Origin: Micromonospora costi
GTDB taxonomy: Bacteria > Actinomycetota > Actinomycetes > Mycobacteriales > Micromonosporaceae
Length of the DNA: 64,000 nt
NCBI RefSeq assembly: GCF_003626655.1
Contig: NZ_RBAN01000004.1
Coordinates: 496,001-560,000, forward strand
Reading direction: 5' to 3'
In this document: in pieces, positions 9,160 to 16,608 of the stretch
How the letters are laid out: each line of letters begins with the position of its first letter
How positions within the stretch are numbered: the first letter of the stretch is position 1
Position numbers and translations under genes: made by a program
The notes under the pieces: model-generated
Databases searched by the model: none
What the model was told of the DNA's origin: nothing
What the model saw: the letters and a program-made list of their open reading frames with translations, nothing else

Positions 9160-10713
9160 TCAGCGCCGGTGGATCGTGTAGACCGCGCCGTTGGTCAGCG
9201 AGAGGACGGCGAGGGTGCCGTCCGGAGCGGTCTCGATGTCGGTGACGGTGCCGAAGTCCCGGCCGACGAGCAGGCTCTCGCTCTCGGTGATCTCGTGCTT
9301 GGCCAGGTTGTCCGCCACCCGGTCTCGCAGCCGGGGATCATCGACCGCGATCTGGCGGCGGTTGCCGGTCAGGTTGAAGCGGAAGAGGTAGCCGCCTTCG
9401 AGGGCACCGGTCGCGGCGCCCAGGAACAGGTCGCCCCGGTACTCCGGCCCGAGCGCCCGGCTGTCGAGGAAGCCCATGCCGCCGGGTGCGACCTCCCACT
9501 TCCAGCTGAACTCGGGATCGCTGTAGTGCGCCCCGGGCAGCATGAACAGCCGGCTGAGCGCCGTCCACGGGCTGTCGGCGATGTTCGACGGCGGCCACCG
9601 CAGCTGCTGGAGGTTCTGCCCGCCGAACGTCGTCTCGATCTCCTTGAACTGGCCGATCCGCGACACCGGCCCGGCGATCTGGATCCAGCCGCCGTTCATG
9701 CCCGGTTCGAGCCGGTTGATCTCGCTGAAGCTGTCGTCACCGTTCTCCTGCATCCACACGTCGCCGCTGCGCGGGTCGACCGCCATGCCGAAGCCGTTGC
9801 GGTGGCCGTACGAGTAGATCTTCTGGACGGTGGCGCCGACCTCGCCGCCCATGGCCGCGCCGACGCGGAAGAACGGGTTGTTCCAGGGCGTGCTTCCGTC
9901 GTCGTTGAGGCGCAGCACCACGCCGCTGAGGTGGGCGCGGTCGGCCCGCGGCCCGCCGAACTGGTCGTCGGGCACGACCGGCCCGGGGCAGACGGCTGTC
10001 GGACCGCAGGTGAGGTTCTGGAGCTGGCCGCGCCGGCCGAGGTCACCGGTGAAGACGTACAGCTTCCCGTCGCGGCCGAAGCTGATCACCCCGCCGTTGT
10101 GGTTGCCGCGCGCGGGCTGGCCGGCGTCCTCCTGCGTGGCGCGGATGCGGATCAGGGTGCGGTCGAACGTGAGGGTGCTGCCGTTCCACACGAACCGGTC
10201 GACCCGGTTGCCGAGCAGCGGGGTCTCCTCGAGGACCGTGGTGTCCGCGCCGGTCGTGCTCTCCGTCCAGTACAGGTAGACCCCGGGATCGGCCGGGAAG
10301 CGCGGGTGCAGGGCGATCCCGAGCAGACCCCGTTCGGAGGCGGCGTTGACGGCGAGGTCCAGCGGTGTGCCGGCGACGGCGCCATCCACGACGCGCTGGA
10401 CCCGACCGGTCGTCTTTTCGATCACCAACAGGTCGTCGTCGCCGAGGAACGCCATGCCCGTCGGGCTCACCAGGCCCGTGGCGGCCGTCCGCACCGCCAG
10501 CTTCCGGTCGAGCATGGTGGGGCCGCCCGGCTCGGCGTTCGCGGGCGCGCCGGGGACGGTCGCGGCGAGTCCCGACGCGGCGACGGCCAGCAGGGCGGCG
10601 GCGGCGCGAAGCCGGTAGCGACCCGGCCGTGCCGGACGGCGTCCCGGCGATCCAGGCGGTACGTCGGGGGTCCTGCGGCGCGGGACGACGGTACGGAGGA
10701 TCCGTGCGTGCAT
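9160..10713 (-). CDS. Secreted PQQ-dependent sugar dehydrogenase-like (glucose/sorbosone dehydrogenase) beta-propeller
   Basis: Family of six-bladed propeller enzymes that oxidise aldoses or sorbosone, some with PQQ; 517 aa. ATG at 10713, GGGAG 6 bp upstream. Arg-rich N-region, hydrophobic helix (AAAALLAVAASGLAA) and APANA cleavage site near residue 60. Visible GSDH motifs: LVSPTGMAFLGDDDLLVIEK, RGLLGIALHPRFPADPGVYLY, NHNGGVISFGRDGKLYV (His of the active-site NHNGG), YGHRNGFGMAVDPRSGDVW, and the C-terminal LFLGAATGALEGGYLFRF. Ends with a short IETAPDGTLAVLSL blade. No PQQ-synthesis genes are nearby. Convergent with the ROK kinase. Confidence 0.85.
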   Translation of the reverse strand: MHARILRTVVPRRRTPDVPPGSPGRRPARPGRYRLRAAAALLAVAASGLAATVPGAPANAEPGGPTMLDRKLAVRTAATGLVSPTGMAFLGDDDLLVIEKTTGRVQRVVDGAVAGTPLDLAVNAASERGLLGIALHPRFPADPGVYLYWTESTTGADTTVLEETPLLGNRVDRFVWNGSTLTFDRTLIRIRATQEDAGQPARGNHNGGVISFGRDGKLYVFTGDLGRRGQLQNLTCGPTAVCPGPVVPDDQFGGPRADRAHLSGVVLRLNDDGSTPWNNPFFRVGAAMGGEVGATVQKIYSYGHRNGFGMAVDPRSGDVWMQENGDDSFSEINRLEPGMNGGWIQIAGPVSRIGQFKEIETTFGGQNLQQLRWPPSNIADSPWTALSRLFMLPGAHYSDPEFSWKWEVAPGGMGFLDSRALGPEYRGDLFLGAATGALEGGYLFRFNLTGNRRQIAVDDPRLRDRVADNLAKHEITESESLLVGRDFGTVTDIETAPDGTLAVLSLTNGAVYTIHRR

Positions 10714-11020
10714 GCCAAGCTCCCTTTCCTGCCCGAGTGGTGACCTGCGCCGCGGGGCCGGTTGCGGGCCTGCGACGACGCCGGTCCGATGTGGTGTTCT
10801 GCCTGTTCAACGTGGGCGCAGGCCCGGGTCGTTACGGTCGGTGGGCCTGCCGGTACCCACTGGAAGGCACGCACGGCGGACGGGTCCGGTTCACTCTCCG
10901 TCGTGCGGAGTGGACAGATGCGTGACGGTCTCGCGTGTCGGCAATCCGTCGTTGTCTGCCGTGGGCTCTCTCCGTAGCGTCGCGATCACACACCGAAGCC
11001 GCGCGGAAGGGTCCCCCCTC
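10714..11020. other. Divergent intergenic region without a recognisable gene
   Basis: 307 bp between the secreted dehydrogenase (minus) and the acetoacetate-decarboxylase-like gene (plus). Must hold both promoters. I see no convincing small ORF, RNA or strong inverted repeat. Confidence 0.5.
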
Positions 11021-11692
11021 GTGACCGACATCGTCGCTCCGCAGCTCGTCGTGAACAGCAGGATGATCTACTTCGGCTGGCTACCGGCCGATCCGGAGGC
11101 CGTGGCGGCCCTCGTGCCCGACGGGCTCGAACCGGCACCGAACCGCCAGGTCTTCATGAACCAGTACGTCGTCGACGGCGACGGGCAGACGTCCGGCTTC
11201 GGCGCGTACTCGCTCACGTACATCGGTCCGGACCTGTCCGGCGTCGACGCCCCCGACGGCGTCACCCCCGGCCGCTGGTGGACGCACTACCTCAACTCGA
11301 GTCCGGCGGTCCGCGCGTACGCCGCCGCCCGCGGCGTCCCGGCCGCGGCCGGGACGACGACGATCGACGTGCGGGGCCACCGCCTGGTCGCCACGACCGA
11401 GGCCGACGGCGTGCCGGTCATCAGGACGACGGCCCGCGTCGGCCGCACCGGCGACGCCGTGAACCGGGGGCAGCTCCGCTACCTCACCCGCCTCGACGGC
11501 AGGCTGCTGAGCGGCAACTACCCGTTCGTGGCGGAGCCGGTCGACCCCTTCGTGGTGGAGTCGCTGGAGTTCCTGGAGCCCGACCACCCGGTGTACGCGC
11601 TGCGCCCGGCCGAACCGCTGCAGGTCGTGTGGGGTTTCTACTCGCCCCGTTCGTCGTTCGCCTACCCGGGCGGCGAGTCGGCGCTCGGGTAG
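11021..11692 (+). CDS. Acetoacetate decarboxylase-like (ADC superfamily) protein lacking lysine
   Basis: A 223-aa single-domain protein whose pattern (PEAVAALVPDGLEP, FMNQYVVDGD, FGAYSLTYIGPDL, then paired beta strands ending in VVWGFYSPRSSF) suggests the ADC/DUF2071-like beta-barrel. GTG at 11021; upstream AAGGG is the best ribosome site. True acetoacetate decarboxylases use a Schiff-base lysine, but this protein contains no lysine anywhere, so it cannot use that chemistry. It may be a lyase/hydratase relative or a binding protein. No signal peptide. Monocistronic, followed by a strong terminator. Fold assignment is moderate. Confidence 0.6.
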   Translation: MTDIVAPQLVVNSRMIYFGWLPADPEAVAALVPDGLEPAPNRQVFMNQYVVDGDGQTSGFGAYSLTYIGPDLSGVDAPDGVTPGRWWTHYLNSSPAVRAYAAARGVPAAAGTTTIDVRGHRLVATTEADGVPVIRTTARVGRTGDAVNRGQLRYLTRLDGRLLSGNYPFVAEPVDPFVVESLEFLEPDHPVYALRPAEPLQVVWGFYSPRSSFAYPGGESALG

Positions 11693-11781
11693 GCGTCCCG
11701 GAGACGCTCCGCGTCGCCTGGCGCCCCGATCCGCCCCGCCGGCTCACACGCTGGCGGCCGGGCCGGCGCGTCCCCGACGAC

Positions 11782-11824
11782 GACGCGCCGGCCGGGCGGG
11801 TGGACCGGTCCCGGCCGGCGCGTC
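11782..11824. terminator. Bidirectional terminator hairpin
   Basis: Perfect 15-bp inverted repeat (11782-11796 with 11810-11824) and 13-nt loop between two convergent genes (stops at 11692 plus and 11839 minus). Confidence 0.8.
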
Positions 11825-11838
11825 AGGTGGCGCGCGAT

Positions 11839-14838
11839 CTACCGGGTGAGCGGTTCGATCCAGATGTTGCGGTACTGCACCGGGTTGCCGTGGTCCTGCA
11901 GGCGGATGGCTCCGGCCGCCGGGCCCTCGGGCCGGCTGCCGCCGGTCGGGCCGAGGATCTCGACGTCGTCGTGCACGGTGACGCCGTTCCACACCACGGT
12001 CACGCGCGGATTCTCGACCTTGTTGCCGGCCGCGTCGTAGCGGGCCTGCCGGTAGACGATGTCGTACGTCTGCCAGGTCTGCGGCGGCCGGGCCGCGTTC
12101 ACGTCCGGGGCCTTCTGGTTGTAGATGGCCGCGGCGTCGTTGTTCTGCGGCGGGTCGATGCCGAACGAGTCGAGCACCTGGATCTCGTAGCGGTCCTGCA
12201 GGTACACGCCGCTGTTGGCGCGCGCCTGGCCGGTCACGTCCGGCGGGTACAGCGGCAGGTTGAACTCCACGTGCAGACGGAAGTCGCCGAAGGCCTGCAC
12301 CGTGCGCAGGTCGCCGCCGCGCACCGTCATGGTGCCGTCGGCGACCGTCCACTCCGGCTCACGGCCGTCGCTGTGCTGCCACTCGGTGAGGTCGCCGCCG
12401 TCGAACAGCGTGATGCGCTCGCCGTGGGGCCGGACGGCGAGGACGTCGAGGTTCACGTGCCCGGAGTCGGCGGCCTCCTTGCGGTACTCGACCACGTTGC
12501 GCCCCTTCGCCAGCCTCACGGTGGTGGTGACGGTGCCCCACTCCTCCCAGGTCACCGTGGACGGGAAGACCGTCTGCTCCACCCGCTCACCGTTGACGTA
12601 CAGGCTCAGCTGCTTCTCGCCGGAATACGGGTTCGGGCCGTTGCTGTAGCGCATGGCCAGGTCGTACGTGCCGCTCTCCCGCACGTCGACGGCGATCGAC
12701 GTCGACGAGCCGTCCTGGGCGAACCCGGCGGCGAAGCCACCGCCGGAGTAGGCCGCGTGGTCCGTGGCCATACCGACCGCGACCGTCCGGCCCTCTTCGG
12801 CCTCGAAGAAGGTCTGCGGCTGCACCACACGTCCCGGGATCTCATTGAGCGTGTACCAGGCCTCAGTGTTCCACAGCTCCTCGCCGTCGGCCGACGTGAA
12901 CGGGCGCGGGGAGCGTACGTGCACCACCCGGTTCTCCTTCAGGCCCGGAATCCGGAGCTTGACGGTGCGGCGGTCGGCCGACAGCTCGGCCTTGGCGACC
13001 GTGAGCGTCTCCAGGTCGAGCTTCGGGCCGCCGTACTGGCTCGTCGCGCCGTAGCGCCACTGCGTCACCTGGTACGCCTCGGCGAGCTTCTGCGCGGTGT
13101 CGGCCGACAGCGGCTCGGTGTACTCCAGCTCGAAGCCGACGTGGGACGCGCGCATCCGCTTGACCTCGAAGACCGAGGTCCCGTTCGGGGCCAGCTTCTG
13201 CAGGCCGTACGTGAGCTTGCCCTCCTGGCCCCAGTTGCCGCCGGCGCCCAGGCCACCGACGTAGAGCGCGCCGTCGGGGCCGAGGGCCACCTCGTTGATG
13301 CCGGACTCCAGGCCCTGCGTGTGCCGGAACACCGCGCCCTGGTACTGCCCCTCGACCTTCTCGAGGAAGACGCGCTGGAGGCCGCCGTAGGTGACGTCGC
13401 CGACGACGAGCTGCCCCGCGTACGGCCCCTGCTTGAGCAGGACGGGCGTGGACGGCGAGTTGCCGATCTCGTTCTGCGGCAACCAGACGATGGGACGCGT
13501 CACGGCGTTGTCGTCGAACGGTCCCGCGGGCGTCGTGTAGTGGTTGTAGAACGCGTCCTGCCGGATCTGGACCAGCTTGGACGCGGGCAGCCAGCCGCCC
13601 TGGTTGTCCGTGACGAGGACCTCGCCCTGCGGGCCCCACCCGATCCCATTGGGGGTGCGGAGGCCTCCGGCGACGTAGGTGATCTCGCCGGTCCTCGCGT
13701 TCACCTTGATCGAGGTTCCGCGGTTCGGCGCGGGCTGGGGCACGGTGGTGGCGCCGCCCTGGTTGATGGCCACGGACAGGTTGAGGTGGAAGTAGCCGTC
13801 CCGGTAGAGGAGACCGAACGCGAACTCGTGGAAGTTCCGTCCCCACGGCCAGGTCGCCACCGTCCTCCGGTCGTCCGCGACGCCGTCGCCGTCGGTGTCG
13901 CGCAGGGCCGTCAGCTCGTGCTTCTGGCTCACGTAGACGGTGCCGTCGACCACCGCCACGCCCTGCGGCTCGCGCAGCCCGTCGGCGAACCGGCGGTAGG
14001 CCACCCGCTCCGGACCCGTCCGCCCGGTCACTCCCTCGACGACGTAGACCTCGCCGGTGGCGTTGTCGGTGCCGCCCCAGGTCGAGATGACCAGGTCGCC
14101 GTCGGGCCGGAAGGCCATGCCGGTGACCTGCGGCTGGAAGCCGTCGGGTCGCAGGTCGGTGAGCGTGTAGCCCGGGTGCACCCGGTCCAGCGGCAGGCCG
14201 TCGCCGGCCGAGTCGGTGGCGCCCTCGCAGTACTTCCAGCCGGGCGCCGTGACCCGCACGACGCCGGCCTCGGTGCTCAGGGCGGAGGCCGGGACGAGCG
14301 CGAAGTCGTCCGCGCCGGGTACCCGCCACTCGAGGCGCAGCACCTGGCCGCCCCCGTTCTCGAAGAACTCCACGAACAGGGGGTGCAGGCCGGCGCCCAG
14401 GGTGACGGACCCTTCCTTGGCGGTTTCGCCGTGGAGGCCGTCGTGGTCGACGACGAGCTGGTCGTCGATCGTCAGCCGCGACCCGTCGTCGCTCGTGAGC
14501 CGGAAGGTGTATTCACCGTCGCTGGGGACGGTGAGGTTGGCGATGGCGTGGGTGATGAACCGGTCGGACAGGCCGAACTCGTCCGTCGTGGTCCAGTTGA
14601 TCTGCGGCATGAGCTTGTCGACGTTCGGTGTCTGCGCCGGCTTGAGGGTGCACAGCGCCGACAGCGGGACGCCCATGTCGAACGAGCGGAGGGTCACGCC
14701 CGGTTCCTGCGGCGGGACGTCGGCCGCGGGTGCGGCCGCGGCCGGTGCGAGCGGGGCGGCGGCGAGCAGGGTGGCCAGAGCGGCGCCCGCGGCCGCGAGC
14801 ACGGTGCGCCGGCGTCTCTGCCGGTGTGGTGCGGTCAT
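11839..14838 (-). CDS. Large secreted multidomain protein: PA14, sorbosone-dehydrogenase-like propeller, CBM6/35, DUF1080
   Basis: Predicted extracellular carbohydrate-active protein of 999 aa. ATG at 14838 preceded by GGAGG. Twin-Arg-like basic start (RQRRRR) then an Ala-rich signal peptide ending AAAAPA. Order: PA14-type domain, residues about 45-190 (YTFRLTSDDGSRLTIDDQLV, HPLFVEFFENGGG); propeller about 210-600 (GMAFRPDGDLVISTWGG, LRTPNGIGWGPQGEVLVTDNQGGWLPAS, GPDGALYVGGLG); CBM6/35-like about 690-810 (FEAEEGRTVAVG, YSGGGFAAGF); C-terminal DUF1080/3-keto-glycoside-hydrolase-like about 815-999 (LFDGGDLTEWQ, ANSGVYLQDRYEIQVLDS). DUF1080 proteins include 3-keto-disaccharide hydrolases, so propeller oxidation plus DUF1080 cleavage in one chain is an attractive inference. 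Confidence 0.85.
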   Translation of the reverse strand: MTAPHRQRRRRTVLAAAGAALATLLAAAPLAPAAAAPAADVPPQEPGVTLRSFDMGVPLSALCTLKPAQTPNVDKLMPQINWTTTDEFGLSDRFITHAIANLTVPSDGEYTFRLTSDDGSRLTIDDQLVVDHDGLHGETAKEGSVTLGAGLHPLFVEFFENGGGQVLRLEWRVPGADDFALVPASALSTEAGVVRVTAPGWKYCEGATDSAGDGLPLDRVHPGYTLTDLRPDGFQPQVTGMAFRPDGDLVISTWGGTDNATGEVYVVEGVTGRTGPERVAYRRFADGLREPQGVAVVDGTVYVSQKHELTALRDTDGDGVADDRRTVATWPWGRNFHEFAFGLLYRDGYFHLNLSVAINQGGATTVPQPAPNRGTSIKVNARTGEITYVAGGLRTPNGIGWGPQGEVLVTDNQGGWLPASKLVQIRQDAFYNHYTTPAGPFDDNAVTRPIVWLPQNEIGNSPSTPVLLKQGPYAGQLVVGDVTYGGLQRVFLEKVEGQYQGAVFRHTQGLESGINEVALGPDGALYVGGLGAGGNWGQEGKLTYGLQKLAPNGTSVFEVKRMRASHVGFELEYTEPLSADTAQKLAEAYQVTQWRYGATSQYGGPKLDLETLTVAKAELSADRRTVKLRIPGLKENRVVHVRSPRPFTSADGEELWNTEAWYTLNEIPGRVVQPQTFFEAEEGRTVAVGMATDHAAYSGGGFAAGFAQDGSSTSIAVDVRESGTYDLAMRYSNGPNPYSGEKQLSLYVNGERVEQTVFPSTVTWEEWGTVTTTVRLAKGRNVVEYRKEAADSGHVNLDVLAVRPHGERITLFDGGDLTEWQHSDGREPEWTVADGTMTVRGGDLRTVQAFGDFRLHVEFNLPLYPPDVTGQARANSGVYLQDRYEIQVLDSFGIDPPQNNDAAAIYNQKAPDVNAARPPQTWQTYDIVYRQARYDAAGNKVENPRVTVVWNGVTVHDDVEILGPTGGSRPEGPAAGAIRLQDHGNPVQYRNIWIEPLTR

Positions 14839-14929
14839 GCTTCCTCCCGGTGGGTGCGAGTCCGGGCCGGGACGAAGCCGTGCCACTTTCTCTCCCGGGA
14901 CCGGCGATTACGATCGCGTGACACGAAAG

Positions 14930-14995
14930 ATCGATCGCCGACATTACCACTTTACATAGATGCAACGAAACTTTTAGATGACCTAACAAAAGTCA
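14930..14995 (-). promoter_or_regulatory. AT-rich island upstream of the large secreted protein
   Basis: About 60 bp with far lower GC than anything nearby (runs such as CTTTACATAGATGCAACG and ACTTTTAGATGACC), located 90-155 bp upstream of the ATG at 14838. It contains CGAAAG/CTTTCG-like and TGCAACGAAAC elements. Probably the promoter/operator of the secreted enzyme; exact boxes cannot be assigned. Confidence 0.4.
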
Positions 14996-15163
14996 GCGGC
15001 GTGGCCGGCGCGCCGAGAGCGGCAAGACGCCCGCCGGGCTCCCGCTCACCCGGCCCGCGTGGATCCGCCACAGCCCGCAGTGGCAGCACTGGTAGTAGAC
15101 GATCCCCTCGCTCGTCCGGTGCCGGGACCGGGTCCGCCACACGTGCCCGTCGCTGTCGCTCAT
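14993..15163 (-). CDS. Small conserved-type protein with a Cys-x-x-Cys pair
   Basis: 56 aa from ATG 15163. The sequence has WRTRSRHRTSEGIVYYQ followed by CCHCGLWRIH, a putative zinc-knuckle half-site (CCxC), then a basic tail SARRPRR. Short proteins of this pattern (HTW-RSRH-TSEG-YxxCxCGxWR) recur in actinomycetes as hypotheticals; recognition is from memory. Function unknown. Its start lies 25 bp from the divergent CGNR gene start, so both promoters must overlap. Its upstream DNA lacks a convincing ribosome site and it may be leaderless. Confidence 0.55.
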   Translation of the reverse strand: MSDSDGHVWRTRSRHRTSEGIVYYQCCHCGLWRIHAGRVSGSPAGVLPLSARRPRR

Positions 15164-15188
15164 GCCCACAGCCTGGTGTAATGGCATT

Positions 15189-15719
15189 GTGCATCTCAAC
15201 CCTTACGGCGCCGATCCGGTGCGGTTGGCCGTCGACCTCGCCAACGACCCTCCCGCGTCGATCGCGGAGCTGGCCGGTCGCTGCGCGACGGCCGGGGTGG
15301 CGATGGACATGCCCGTACGCGACGACGACCTGCCGGTCACGCTCCGGCTCGTCGAGGACTGGTGCGCGATCGTCGACGCCACCTCGGTCCGCGAGCGGGC
15401 GGCGCTGCTCAACCGGATGCTCGCGAGCGCGTCGACGTACCCGCGGCTCACCGACCACGCCGACGGGCAGTGGCACCTGCACTACCGCGACGACGGGGTG
15501 CCGCTGTCGGCGGTGCTGCGCGCCCTCATCAGCGTCGGCACCGCGCTGCACCTCACCGGCCGTGGCATGGACCGGCTGGGCCGGTGCTCCCGCGACGGAT
15601 GCGCGACCATCTACGCCGACCTGTCCCGCACCGGCCGGCAACGCTACTGCTCGCCCCGCTGCGCCAACCGCGACGCCGTACGCCGGCACCGGGCCCGGAG
15701 CGGACCGGCGCGGCCCTGA
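15189..15719 (+). CDS. CGNR zinc-finger (ABATE domain) putative regulator
   Basis: 176-aa stress-type transcription regulator family. N-terminal ABATE-like domain (RLAVDLANDPPASIAELAGRC, residues 8-110) and C-terminal CGNR zinc finger of the form CSRDGCATIYAD....RYCSPRCANRDAVRRHRAR (Cys-x4-Cys...Cys-x3-Cys). The usual CGNR tetrapeptide is CANR here, a common variant. GTG at 15189 is favoured because a TGTAAT box at 15177-15182 lies 7 bp upstream, which predicts a leaderless mRNA starting at the codon. An in-frame ATG at 15162 would overlap the divergent gene. Ligand unknown. Confidence 0.82.
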   Translation: MHLNPYGADPVRLAVDLANDPPASIAELAGRCATAGVAMDMPVRDDDLPVTLRLVEDWCAIVDATSVRERAALLNRMLASASTYPRLTDHADGQWHLHYRDDGVPLSAVLRALISVGTALHLTGRGMDRLGRCSRDGCATIYADLSRTGRQRYCSPRCANRDAVRRHRARSGPARP

Positions 15720-15794
15720 GCCCCGCCCGCGCACCACTGCCGGCTTCGATCGTGGGACCGTACGCCGCGCCATGATCACCTACGATCGGACCCC

Positions 15795-16499
15795 ATGCGC
15801 CGAATCGCGCCGATACTGGCCTGCCTGCTCCTGCTGACGCTGCCCGCCTGTGCCTCCGAGCCGGAGCCGACCGGGCCCACCGGTGTGACCGTCTTCCTCG
15901 ACAACGAGGTGACGGCCGAGCAGAAGACCGCCGTGGAGCAGCGGCTCCGCTCGATGCCGAGCGTCCGGGAGGTGACCCTCGAAACCCGCGACGAGGCGTA
16001 CGAGCGCAGCAAGGAGATGATGAAGGACCGACCGGATCTGCTGGCGGCGATGAGGCCGGAGCACATGCCGGAGTCGTTCCGGGCCAGTGTCACCGACCCC
16101 ACGATCGCGGAAGCCGTCGAGCTGGCGATGGCCGGGGTCGACGGCGTCGACGAGGTGACCCTCGGCAGCACGGAGATGGACCCGCCGCCATCCCGGATCG
16201 GGGTGGTGGTCGAGCTGGAGACGGCGATCGCAAGCGATCGGCGGACCGCGGTCGAAGACGCCGTACACGCGCTGCCGCAGGCCGACTCGGTGGCGTTCGA
16301 GGACGGCGACGCGGCGTACGAACGCCTCCGCCAGCGGTGTGAAGGCAACGGCGAGCTGGTTGCGCAGCTGGACCCCGAGTTGGCGCGGCCGTCGCTCCGG
16401 TTCCAGCTGCACGTGGAAGGAAAGGCACCGGGGCTGGCCGACCTGCTGAAACTCGACGGGGTCGACGGGCTGCGCGTGGTGCCCGTGTCGGCGCTGTAG
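15795..16499 (+). CDS. Lipoprotein with two tandem FtsX extracellular-type domains
   Basis: 234 aa. The N-terminal signal ends in lipobox LPAC (Cys near residue 20). Residues about 27-122 resemble the extracellular domain of actinobacterial FtsX (VTVFLDNEVTAEQKTAVEQ, MKDRPDLLAAMRPEHMPESF, the last being the recognisable FtsX-ECD helical lobe). Residues about 134-234 repeat the fold in diverged form (VVVELETAIASDRRTAVED, RFQLHVEG). FtsX ECDs activate NlpC/P60 peptidoglycan hydrolases, but this protein has no permease helices and no FtsE partner nearby. Likely a membrane-anchored decoy or hydrolase regulator; inference. ATG 15795 has a TACGAT-like -10 just upstream. It precedes the Van-like operon. 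Confidence 0.8.
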   Translation: MRRIAPILACLLLLTLPACASEPEPTGPTGVTVFLDNEVTAEQKTAVEQRLRSMPSVREVTLETRDEAYERSKEMMKDRPDLLAAMRPEHMPESFRASVTDPTIAEAVELAMAGVDGVDEVTLGSTEMDPPPSRIGVVVELETAIASDRRTAVEDAVHALPQADSVAFEDGDAAYERLRQRCEGNGELVAQLDPELARPSLRFQLHVEGKAPGLADLLKLDGVDGLRVVPVSAL

Positions 16500-16574
16500 C
16501 CGTCCGCCCTCCCGAACTGGCCCCGCCGTGACACGGCCCGGGACTCCGTTACCGGCTCATGACAGTTCGCGGAT

Positions 16575-16588
16575 CATGTGCGCACATG
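16575..16588. promoter_or_regulatory. Perfect palindrome upstream of the Van-like operon
   Basis: CATGTGCGCACATG, a perfect 14-bp palindrome, lies 20 bp before the preferred GTG start at 16609. It is a candidate operator for the acyltransferase-racemase-ligase-dipeptidase operon. If an upstream start (ATG 16576) were used, the palindrome would be coding, which weighs slightly against that start. Confidence 0.4.
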
Positions 16589-16608
16589 CGGCTGGCACCT
16601 TCGGCCTC

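Noticed and set aside
11278..15837. A 1519-codon open reading frame on the plus strand
   Set aside because: It runs antisense to the large secreted protein and other genes; GC-rich third-position bias leaves antisense frames open. Its translation is low-complexity Arg/Gly/Ala.
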